NCBI RefSeq assembly: GCF_036373705.1
Contig: NC_089851.1
Location: forward strand, 59,689,350-59,753,349
Reading direction: 5' to 3'
DNA: 64,000 bases
From: Amia ocellicauda
Taxonomy: Eukaryota > Chordata > Actinopteri > Amiiformes > Amiidae
Made by a program: the position numbers and the translations under genes. This document shows positions 26,681 through 37,123 of this stretch, in pieces (positions within the stretch are counted from its first letter, which is position 1; each line of letters begins with the position of its first letter). Under the pieces are notes generated by a model. The model did no database searches, was not told the origin of the DNA, and saw nothing but the letters and a program-made list of their open reading frames with translations.

Positions 26681-27301
26681 TCCGAGGTGCAGTGGTCCGG
26701 ACCAGGCCGCAGAGCAGAGCAGTGCAGTGCAGTGCGGACCTCGGAAATTGTACGCAGACCAAGGCATAACATATCAATGTGATGACAGGACAATATGAAC
26801 GTGTGTGATTATTATCACTGTAGTCTGGATAGTTTTTAGGAGTTTAGAAAACTAAAGCAATGGCAGCGCAGTGACAGTGTCGGGGCTGCAGCACTAGAGC
26901 TCTCGGCGCTCCGGACCGGACACTGTGCGCATGTGACCACTTTCTCATTTTGTTTCTGATTTGTGTTTTTGTTTTTAAAAGGCATAACTATATCAGCTAC
27001 TTAGTGGTTAACATACTTAATGCCTTCCCCGTTATTGCACGGGATAATAACAGTAAACATTATTATTATTATTATTATACAGTAGGGTTGATAACTATAA
27101 TATTATATGTTTATGATTTGTATTATTATGTTTGTAGTTTCCACATATGTCGACCACGTATTTTACAGTAAACGGGTTTTAGACGATATGTCCAAAGAAA
27201 AGAAAAGAAAAAAACATCTCAGTTTGCGCTACGTGATCTGGACCACTCCGCGGACCACTGTGCCGAGGTCCAGACCACTACTTGGACCACTGTGCCGAGG
27301 T
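26681..27301. repeat. Candidate inverted-repeat element, unclassified
   Basis: GTGGTCCGAGGTGCAGTGG with GTCCGG near 26680-26702 is a near inverted copy of CGGACCACTGTGCCGAGGT near 27251-27269. That copy is itself repeated directly at 27284-27301. The interior has an (ATT)n tract and no ORF. It could be a non-autonomous DNA element of about 620 bp; no target duplication was recognised. Confidence 0.35.
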
Positions 27302-27459
27302 ACGCAATACTCGAGAGTGCCCTCGCTGTAGCCTTTGTAAGACCATTAGATGCTCTTCCACTATGGAAGTGGTGGCACTAGATTATTTTTTCTAAGCTTG
27401 CCCGAATGATTCTAAGCCTTGTGTGCTAGTGATGCCTGATTTATTTTCTAGATTCACAT

Positions 27460-28405
27460 GTGCTGTTCCCACACGAGATCAGACGGCGCTCACCACAGCC
27501 AGAGTTTTGTGGCATACTCTCATCCTGCCCTTTGTCCAGAGAGGATATTGACTGGCGCTGGGTTTGAGTCTGCCTTGGTAAAGAATCTGTGTGGGCTCTA
27601 CGGCTGTACTTAAAGCTGTACTACTGGCTATCACCCCCAAGGGAATGGGATGTGTGAACGCTTTATAAAACACTTTGGAGGAAGAAAAGCAGCATAAGTG
27701 GGAGGAACACTTATCAGAAGTAGTACATGCCTACAATAATGTTGGCCATAGTAGTACTGGTTATGCTCCATTTTTTGTCAAGTTTGGTAGACGTTCACGC
27801 CTCCCAGTAGACATGATGATGGCGACCGTTCCTGCTTTGCAGAATGGTGCTGGTGGTTGGGGAGTGCAGAATTGGGTACATACTCACTATAAGAGATTAG
27901 CTTGGGCCTACGAATAAGTTGAGAAGGCTTCTAGACAGTCAAGAAAAAGGAAAGTGACTGTATGACCATCAGAGTAAAGAGGCCCCCTTATTACCAGGTG
28001 CACGAGACCTTGTCCATAACTTTCAGAGAAGCAACAAAGTTGCCCCCCTACTGCCCCTTTGCCCAATCACCCTGTTTACAAGATCAGGCCAAAAGGGAAA
28101 GATGGTCCTATTCGGACCATACACCGAAATAACCTGAAAGTATGTAGGTTTTCTCTCCCTCAATCTGTACAGGTGGAAGCCCCTCCAGAGAGAGTTGCTG
28201 AAACTGAGATTTGGCGATCCCTTGTGTGGAGACCCGTACTGGCCCCACAGCCAGCACCTAACCCCACTCTTGCCCTAGAACCAGCCCCTGAACCCGCTCT
28301 AGCCCCACAGCTAGCCCTAGTTCCCGAACTTGATCAAGAGGATGGTTTGAGGCGCTCAACTCGAGAGAATAGAGGAATACCCCGTTTGAGGTTTCGTGAG
28401 TAAAA
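27460..28405 (+). mobile_element. Ty3/gypsy pol 3' fragment (fossil)
   Basis: Parts of an integrase are visible: the end of the catalytic core around 27590-27700, HLSEVVHAYNNVGHSSTGYA and PFFVKFGRRSRLPVD, then the C-terminal region with NHPVYKIRPKGKDGP and a proline/alanine repeat, ending in RRSTRENRGIPRLRF at 28403. It is broken, with several breaks. No LTR is firmly tied to it, though a long LTR-like unit starts 260 bases downstream. Confidence 0.8.
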
Positions 28406-28667
28406 GTGATATTGTTGGATATGACAATTTATTTGGCTGCCACCCATGGGACATTGATACTTAATTTGCCTTTTTTATTGGGTTTATATTTATTACACAT
28501 ATTTGTTTATATACATATATACATTTAAATACATACACTTGCTTGTTTGATTTATTTATTTTTGACACTTGATTTTGTGATTTATACACTTATGATTTTT
28601 GGGTTTTGCTCAAATGTATTGTTTTTTTTTTTACAACTGATTATCTAGCTAATGAGCATTGAGCACC

Positions 28668-30040
28668 TGTAGCGTAAGGTACACTTATAAAATTCAATTA
28701 AAGAAGTGAATTTATAGTATCACCTTATCACGAATCCTGGAATCTTGTAGAACTCAATTTCTGTAATAATTGGACGCAGACACCAATTCCAAAGATATAA
28801 ATTGTCAAATGTATTCAAAACAAAGACTAAATGTAGCACTACACTAATTATACAAAAGGGAAAAACTAATTAAAATTCAACTCTAGATCAATAAATCAAA
28901 GACAAATCACTTCCGTGACCAAATCAAAGACCATGGGATCGCATATGATAACACAAATCGTTAAACAAAAAAAAGGTTATAAACACATTGACTACAATAC
29001 CGGTTAGTAAGACGAAGGGGAGTCTCTCATTAGTATTATTAGTCAGACATTAAATAACTACGCAGGTTAGTATTTATGTCAGGTAACTTCTCGTTATATA
29101 TATATCAGTCTCATTTACGTTTCGGTGCCGAGAAAGATCCTATCATTGCTTGTTACCACAATTTCCCTTAACTGATTATTATTCAATGATTAAGGATAGG
29201 CAGGGCCACCAATAATCTAATGTCTATTAACTTGTGTCAATTTCAGACTAAACAGTTAAATAGAAATGAGAAGATATTTCTCGGCGTTGGCAGATTTTAT
29301 TTCTAAAATTATCAACAAAACAGTTTAATGCAACACACATTTATATTTAAGAAAACTAAATGATATTACACATTCTAGAGTTATGAATCACAGATTAACA
29401 TTTCTAATTGATTTCTCAAATGTCATGAATCATGAACTCCAAACTGTTAAACTTATCTGAACTTCGTCGCAGAGAGGCCTCTCTGTCTTCGGGCTCAGAT
29501 AACAGCACATGGCACGAGGTCCGTGTGGTTTGGAACAAAGGCAGTCCGGTTCGGCTTTGTCCAAGAACTTCCACTCAGTCGATGCACCTGGAAGTTGGGG
29601 TGTCGCGAAAGTAGAGTAGTTTCCAAACAGATTTTCCACTGGTTTGAAGGCTCCAAGGTTGTGTACAAAATCTTCTTGGCAAGCAGGGTCTCTCACCGTA
29701 CTTATTTGAAGACAAAGTCTTTGAGGAAAGCAGGGCCCTGTTCGTTCCAAGGATCAAGTTTCTTAAGACTCAAATAGCTATTTAAACGACTGACACTTTC
29801 GTATACAGTCGACTTAGTCAATTGTCCAGCTGTAAAACTCCACTGATCAGGTGGGCACAGGCGGGCAGCGCAGTCTGTAAAGTTCTTTATTTAATAAAGT
29901 CCTTTAAAAGAATTCTTCGTACGGCTCAATCTCCTTCTCCCAGTTTAACTCTTCTGTTGCCGGCAAAGACTTGGTTGGTTTCTGGTTCCGGTTCTGGCAA
30001 CAGAGCTACAGGTTGAACTGTGGCAGCGAGTTACTGGTGC

Positions 30041-30076
<36 letters not shown>

Positions 30077-30295
30077 CTGCTGTTCCTTATAGTCTGTCAG
30101 ATCAATAGGTGATTGGTCCCTGAGTTCTTGAGATTGGATTTCGGTTTCAGCCCCCCAGTGTCCTATTGGAGGGGGGCTTGATTTATGACTGATGTCAATC
30201 CATGCCATCTTTTGGAAATGCCGGTTGGCCTGGGTTCGTAGCTCTATGTCGGGATTTCGACTCTCATCCACTTCAAAGAGTTTTTATCATCTACA
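28668..30295. mobile_element. Long LTR-like unit, possible solo LTR (fossil)
   Basis: The 1628-bp stretch starts TGTAGCGTAAGG and ends ATCATCTACA, so its ends are TGTAG...CTACA, the form of LTR ends. It has no substantial ORF. It holds a palindromic CTTTATTTAATAAAG (about 29886-29900) that gives a polyadenylation signal on either strand, and a (GA)n tract at 30043-30071. No target duplication is evident. It may be the 3' LTR of the gypsy fragment upstream, a separate retroviral LTR, or neither. Confidence 0.35.
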
Positions 30296-31062
30296 GGCCC
30301 CTTTCTCCAGACATTTCACAGCAGGACTCTAAACCATTCGGCCCATTCTCGGTGCCATCCTGCCCAAAACTGTCACTTTGATGCAAACCAGTTCCAAGCT
30401 GATGAGCTAAGGAAATCTGATAACTTTGGGGGGGAGAGGTCTTCTTTAGATCAGTGCTTCAGCTCAGAGCCCAAATGCTCTTATCCAAATACACCCAACA
30501 TAACGCTACACACCGCATTCCATTCCAAGCATTCTCATGTCTTTAATGATAGATTGTAATTACTGACAAAAAAATAAGGCTTGTATAACTGAAACGAGAG
30601 GACGGGGATCAGAACTGAAAGAGTGAGTAGCAGAGAGCAGGAAAGGGAAAAACAGAGAAATGAGAGGGGAAGAGATGAGAGAAAGGAAGAATGAATGAAA
30701 GAAAGAAAGAGAAACTGAAAATAAGACATATAAAGGGACTTTATCCCTGCAAGAACGCACATTTGTGTACTTTAATTTGTATCTTTTGTGTGTGTTTTTT
30801 ATATCTCCCGGCTGCTGCTGTATTTATTATAAACTGGATTTGAACTTTGTTCTCTTTTAAGAACTTTTTAAGCTCTCCATGAACACTGGATGCACTTTTG
30901 GACTACTAGTTTTAAAGACTGCATCTGTACCTGGATACCAGTCAACTCTACAGACATCGCTCTAGCAGTGGATTGGACAAGCTTTTATGTTTTGCTGCAG
31001 AGACTAAGTTTCTTTCTGACAAGGTTGTGGATTTTAACTTTTTTTTAATTGCCTTGGCTTTT
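30296..31062. other. No gene recognised
   Basis: This includes a purine-rich stretch (GAAA/GAGA-rich, 30590-30720) that makes open frames of low complexity on the minus strand. No supported gene. Confidence 0.5.
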
Positions 31063-32154
31063 TGAGCCAGGAAATTACAGATCAATCAGTCTCACCTGCA
31101 TCACTTATACATTTTTGTAAAAAATGATTAGACAGAAAATAGAGGGGCATCTTAACGAAAACCATATTCTATGGAGGCAGATCGTGTCTTACTAATTTAT
31201 TCAAATTTTTTGAACACGCAACTGCAGCTGTAGATCATGTGAAAGCATATATGATATACTTCAATTTTCTGAAAGCTTTTGATAAGTTTCCACACCAAAG
31301 ACCACCTCAAATTGGAAGCTGTAGGCATTCAGGGTAATGTAAATAGATGGATTATGAACTGGTTGATGTATAGGAAGCAGAGGGTGTCGATTAGAGGAGT
31401 TGCTTCTAACTGGAGTGAGGTTGTTAGTGGAGTTCCACGGTGATCAGTACTAGGGCCTGTGCTTTTTCTAATCTATATTAATGATCTGGACTCTGGGATA
31501 GTTAGCAAACTTGTCAAATTTGCAGATGATACTAAAATAGGTGGCTCAGCAGATACAATCTCGGCAGCACAGGCTATTCAAAGGGACTTCAAAGGGCCGA
31601 CACCTGGCAGATGAAATTCAATGTGGACAAGTGCAAGGTAATACATACAGGTAACAAAAATGTCCACTATAATTACTCTATGGGAGGAATAGAAGTAATG
31701 CATGAGAAAGACCTAGGAGTCTATGTGGACTCCTCACTTTCTCCATCCAAGCAATCTGTGGAAGCAATAAAAAAGGCAAACAGAATGTTAGGGTATATTG
31801 TCAAAAGTGTAGAATTGAGAACAAGGGCAGTAATGTTGAGACTGTACAATGCACTAGTTAGAGCTCATCTGGAATACTGTGTACAGTTCTGGGCTCCACA
31901 CTTCAAGAAAGATATCGCTGCTATAGAGGCAATTCAGAGGAAAGCAAGGAGGCCCCAAGGCATTCAAGACACTTCTTCACACAGAGAGGCGTCACAATCT
32001 GAACAAACTCCCCAGCAATGTGGTAGAAGATGAAAGTTTGGGAATATTCAAAAACAGACTGGATAGGATCACTTAGTTATTAATGGACACCAAATGAGCA
32101 TGATGGGTCGAATGGCCTCCTCTCGTTTGTAAACTTTCTTATGTTCTTATACAT
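31063..32154 (+). mobile_element. CR1-like LINE, 3' part
   Basis: Same family as the minus-strand copy at 6.2-8.6 kb. It starts inside the reverse transcriptase (NYRSISLTCIT near 31072), carries FADD near 31525, and the open part 31611-32033 encodes the C-terminal region (MKFNVDKCKVIHTGNKNVHY, ALVRAHLEYCVQFWAPHFKK, AIEAIQRKAR). An internal deletion then joins it to the last 60 codons (LPSNVVEDESLGIFKNRLD in another frame). The 3' end, TTTGTAAACTTTCTTATGTT, matches the other copy. It is 5'-truncated and broken. The next element, a gypsy LTR, begins right after its end. Confidence 0.87.
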
Positions 32155-32893
32155 TGTAACGAGTTGAGGGGGCGGGTCTTCGATCACCGCTATGTGCCTG
32201 CCCTAATGCTCTCTTTTGCCATAGACAGGACCATGGACAGCAGAGCCAGACACTCCATGGATCAGGACCATGGACAGCCCAATGGAAAAACACTGGCGAG
32301 GCAGCAGAACAGCCGCACCTGCCTTTGATTACAAATCACCCAGACTGCAAGCAGGTGTGGCTGATCAGTACAGACTATTTAAACTCACACTGTGGTTTCT
32401 TCTTTGTCTTAGAAGTGGGGGGTGGACGGAAAGACAAGGAGGGTGAACAGAGGAGCAAAAGAAAGGACAAAGTGACTGGATTGGAAACTAGATGACAAGT
32501 TGGACTGGCTGAGGACCTTGAAAGGCGTTTGGATTGTTTTGGAAGACTACGACCCTGGTGAAGACCCCTGAAACCCTTTTTGACCACGAGACTGCCTAAC
32601 CCCTCAAGACTGTTTAGTTTGTCTGTCTTTGTTTTGTTAACCCTGGGAAACAGCTTAGCTTTCCAAGGCTAGTCAGGGATTTTGTTTTTGTGTAGCAGAC
32701 CATTCCTGCTACAGAAAGTGCTCTGTACAAAGAGCTAGGTTTTTGTTTTCAAGTTTCAATATCCACGACAGAACTAAAATAAACCAACAGCGTGGGCTTT
32801 ATTATCCTCTTCCTTGGTTTGTCTTGTGTTTTGACATTTATTCCCCGCCTAAAATCATTTGGCTGCAGTAACCCAACCCCGCACCTCGTTACA
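32155..32893 (+). repeat. LTR of the second gypsy fossil
   Basis: The ends are TGTAACGAG and CTCGTTACA, a 9-bp inverted repeat. The LTR contains AATAAA near 32779. GTGGTGAAGAATGC directly downstream may be the primer-binding region, with the gag start 57 bases after the LTR. Confidence 0.85.
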
Positions 32894-35235
32894 GTGGTGA
32901 AGAATGCAGGCAGGTTCAGATTTCACAACATAGAACCAGAAAGGAGAACATGGACGATCTGCTGAAACAACTTGTTACTGCCAATCAGGCTCAACAGGAG
33001 ACCAACCGCCTCCTGTTGGAAGAACAACAAAGATGTCAGCAGAAGATGGAGCTGGACATGCAGATGATGTCTGCTGAACTAGCTGTTGCCAAGGTCAACT
33101 TCCAAGCAGCCTCAGTCCCCATCGTTGCTACACGATCCCTCCAAAAAAATAACTCTGGCTGATGACGTGGAAGCCTTCCTGAAGACGTTCGAGCGGACGG
33201 CTGAGCGTGAAGGCTGGACGGAGGACAAGTGGGCCGGAATCCTTGCACCGTTTCTCTGTGGGGAAGCACAAAAAGCCTGCTCCGACTTGGAGGCTGCTGA
33301 TGCCAATGACTATAAGAAATTAAAGAGAAATTCTTGCTCGGATAGGGGTCACCCCAGCGTTACGGGCTCAGCGGTTTCATGCTTGGACATTTCAAACTGA
33401 GCAAGCACCTCGATCGCAAATGTTTGACCACTTGGCCAAGAAATGGTTAGAACCGGCTAGCCTCAACCTGGGGGCTATGGTGGAACGAACCGTGGTGGAC
33501 CGGTTCATTAGGGGACTGCCTTATGAACTCAAAAAAATAATCCGCCAGTGCAGCCCTACCACAGCTGAAGCGGTTGTGGACTTGGTGGAGCGATGTCACA
33601 CCTCAAACGAACTGTTGAAGCCAGAGGATTGAGAAACCTGGGGAGAAGAAGAACCCCAGCCCCCGCCCCTAAACTGGATGACCAGGAGCGATCACCAGCG
33701 CCAGGGAAGCAACACCCACCCAGAACCCCAGGGGACTAGTGGACAGAGATGGACGGGAATGTTTCATCTGTGGGGACAAAGGACATGTATCATGGAACTG
33801 CCCCAAGAGAGAGGAACCCATGCAGGTGGGCATGGCCTCCACCAAACCCGGTCATGTGAGATCCACCCATGGGAGTTCCAGTAATGAACCTCCCCATCTC
33901 AGCCCGGTCAACATAGGGGGCCGCAGAGTTGATGCCCTGCTGGATTCAGGTAGCATGGTCACCTTGGTGATCCCTGACATCATGCCCAAAACCCAGAGGA
34001 AGCGGCTTGCTCCTATTTCAATCACCTGCATACATGGGGACATGAAAAGATACCCCTTTGCCCAAATGAGGATCTACACACCGAAAGGACGATGCGTGAT
34101 TTCCACCAGATCTGACCCAGTACTGTGGGAGATTTGGGACTGCCCAGATGGAAGACCTTACACTTCAAAACGCCCGGCGGAATGTGCAGGTAATAAATGG
34201 GACGGCTGTGGACCCCACCCGACCACTTTCATATCCTCATTTCGCCATGCGCCCTAACCTGTTGTATCAAATGACAAAGAAAAATAATGTTGTCTATGCA
34301 CAGCTCCTTGTACCCACCCCTTTCAGGCACACTGTTCTGAATCTCTCCCATAGCCACCTGCTTGGGGGACACCTGGGAAGAGCGAAAACCCTGGAGAGGC
34401 TGCTGCAAAGATTCTTTTGGCCAGAGGTATATGCTGAGGTTATACGTTACTGTCAAAGCTGTCCAGAATGCCAGCGTACGGCCCCCATGCCATCGTTCCG
34501 CAACCCTCTCATACCGATTCCGGTAATAGGCATACCTTTTGAGAGAATAGGCATGGATTTAATTGGACCTTTACCCAAGTCGGCCAAAGGTTTCCAGCAC
34601 ATCCTGGTGGTAGTGGACTATGCCAAAAGGTACTCTGAGGCCATGCCTTTGCGTATGCCACCACAAAAAATATAGCCCAAGAGCTAATCCAAATGTTTTC
34701 CAGAGTCGGGCTGCCCAAAGAAATTTTGGTACACCGTTCATGTCCAAGGTAATGAAAGATGTGTGCCATCTTCTCCGAATTAAGTCTTCACACTTCTGTT
34801 TACATTCAACAGACGGACGGGCTAGTGGAGCAGTTTAACAAAACGTTAAAAAGCATGCTGAGGAGGACGATGGAAAGAGATGGGCGTAACTGGGATCAAC
34901 TGCTCCCTTTTCTCATATTCACCATCTGGGAAGTACCCCAATCTTCCACAGGTTTTTCACCTTTTGAGCTTTTTTTTCCCCACAGATCGCGAGGCCTCCT
35001 CAACATCACAAAAGAAAACTGGGAACAGCAACCCTGCCCAGGGAAGGTCGCTATCACAGAGAAGGTAAGGAAAATGCTTGAGCTTGGTGTCAGATGGCCT
35101 CTACCAAGCGGCTCGTGTCCGGCCACCATGCACCTGCAACCAGGTAAGAGATCTGTGTTAGGAAGCATCCTTCACACCTCACAGTCACTACTTACAGGCA
35201 CATACTCGTATTCATCTGCTTCTCGGCAGTGATTT
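32155..35235 (+). mobile_element. Ty3/gypsy LTR retrotransposon fossil with 5' LTR
   Basis: It begins with an LTR (32155-32893) and then shows, in order, gag (from 32950, coiled-coil-like start MDDLLKQLVTANQAQQETNR), a zinc knuckle (CFICGDKGHVSWNCPKR near 33760), a protease-type motif (VDALLDSGSMVTLVIP near 33930) and integrase parts (HLLGGHLGRAKTLERLLQRF to VVVDYAKRYSEAMPL, about 34340-34660, then an end part to 35000). It is broken, with roughly eight breaks. No second LTR was found in the window, and no age can be given from LTR comparison. Confidence 0.88.
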
Positions 35236-35682
35236 AAAATGTGTCTTTATATCACACCTCTTCAAGCTGTCCACTCCCGGAGCGACTGAAGACCTCCTCC
35301 CAGCTTTGAAGCGCCCCTGAGTCAGCCTGTCCTTGTGACGGGACGGGTAAAAGAGGCGCTGCTTGTCTCCCTCGGGGAGCTGCTGCCACAGGTGTACCAG
35401 CTCCGCCACCTGGCGATTGGTCAGGAATGCCTGGGCTCTCAGGTCCACCAGACAGCTGGCCAACTGCTGGACGTGCTGGAGCCCAGGAACGCCATCAGGG
35501 CCGCACGATTCCTGAAACAACAGGATACAGACGACAGTCAGTTACAGGACCATGTTCTGGAAATAGCTATCATTCCAGGGTTTTGTGCACTACAATGTAA
35601 GAGACGAGCTGAGCGCCATCACTGCCTCCTCACCTCGGGATTAGCAACGGGGGGGCGTCTCCTGCAGCGCAGGGGGGCTCCA

Positions 35683-35790
35683 TCTCGGGAGACGGGGGCA
35701 GTCGGGCCATTGACCGTGCAGGAGACGGGGGCAGTCAGGCCGTTGACCGCGCAGGAGACGGGGGCAGTCGGGCAGGAGACGGGGCGAAGG
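35683..35790. repeat. Minisatellite inside a pseudogene exon
   Basis: On the plus strand, about three imperfect copies of a 30-36-bp unit with GGAGACGGGGGCAGTC and the spacer GGCCGTTGACCG. On the coding strand it gives repeated PSPAR-like residues near the stop of the exon. Confidence 0.7.
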
Positions 35791-36565
35791 GGTTGGAGAT
35801 GGTGGGGTCATCGTCTTCCTCAAAGCCCTCGTCGTCACTCTCCTCCCTGTCTGAGTCTTGGCCAGCTGCCTCGTCCGGGACGTTGGGGTCGCTGTGCACA
35901 CGTTGGAGCTCTTTCCCTGTCTGTGAGTACAGGTACTTGATCCCAATGAGCTCCCCTTCAACACAATCATAACAGAAGCATGGGTTCACCGCTTTTATTA
36001 TTTTCATAACACTGCTAAAGAGCACCTTACAAATCAACCCCCCACACTGACACGCTCACTGACGCGTGTACACGCCTGACTTCACGAACCCCTCCGACAG
36101 GTCCCTGGCCAGCACCTTCTGGCTCAGGGTGCCCAGGGCGTTCTGCAAGGAGCCACTGTAGGAGCACAGAAGCTTGCCAGCATCCTCCACGGCCGCCACT
36201 GTACGGTCCGCTTTCCACCTCACCAGGCCCTCCAGCAGAAATGCCAGGAAGTGCACATCGCTGGCACTGGTGCCTGAGCAGAGCAGGAGGAAACAGAAAC
36301 ACACACTTCAATACAGTTCAAAATATACTCTTCACAAAGCCATAGTATATAAATATACACGTACTGTAACAATTACAGAAAAAAAAACTAGTCTACTGAT
36401 CCACTGGGTTCAAAAAGCATAACAGAATCTGGCGTCTTTATTTGCGGTGCAGCTGGCACTAACCTGGGATGAAAAGGGCCAGGTGGAGGTGGAAAGACTC
36501 CAAGGAGATCGATCCACGGGCGCAGCGCTATACTGGCAGCAGCACACCCCCCTTCCGCAGCTGCC

Positions 36566-36579
36566 CTGTCTGGGTATAC
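36566..36579. repeat. Left target-site duplication of the Tx1 LINE
   Basis: CTGTCTGGGTATAC is identical to 41026-41039. Both copies belong to the same exon of the interrupted gene. Confidence 0.93.
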
Positions 36580-37123
36580 TATTTTTTTTTTATTGGATTT
36601 AGTATTTTCTTTTCATCAATAAAAACAATTCAATTTTTAATACTTATGATTAAAAACATTGACATATCAATCCTTAAAATCACTTAAAAATTTTAAAAAC
36701 TTTGTGATTTTAACAAAACTAAAACAATTAACTTTAAAATAAATGTGCTCAAATCAAATAAACAAAACGTGATAAAAGCAAAAACTGCACACCAACAAAA
36801 GAGTCAAATACATTGAAAATAACAGAAAATGCATTAGACAAAATAAAGAAACAATTAAAAGGAAAAAATAAAAAACAAACAAAAAAAGTCTAATGCATTT
36901 TAAATTAAACCCAAAAACGGTCAATGTATTTGACAACTAAATATAACAAAACTATACCTAAAAAACCCTAAACAGTGTGATTTAAAAACAACTTAATCTT
37001 TAAAAACAATTAAGAATCATTATTTAAAATCTTCTTTTAAAACCAATCATTCATAAAATCTTTAAAAGATCTTGGACTCGGGCTCCAGCAGGGGGAACTA
37101 ACCGTCCCCGGAGGTGGGTCCCA

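Noticed and set aside
26257-26793. 178-codon minus-strand frame
   Set aside because: No domain; an equally long frame lies on the opposite strand, typical of chance.
28668-30295. Firm assignment as the 3' LTR of the gypsy fragment at 27460-28405
   Set aside because: No partner LTR, no convincing polypurine tract before 28668 and no target duplication; kept only as a candidate.
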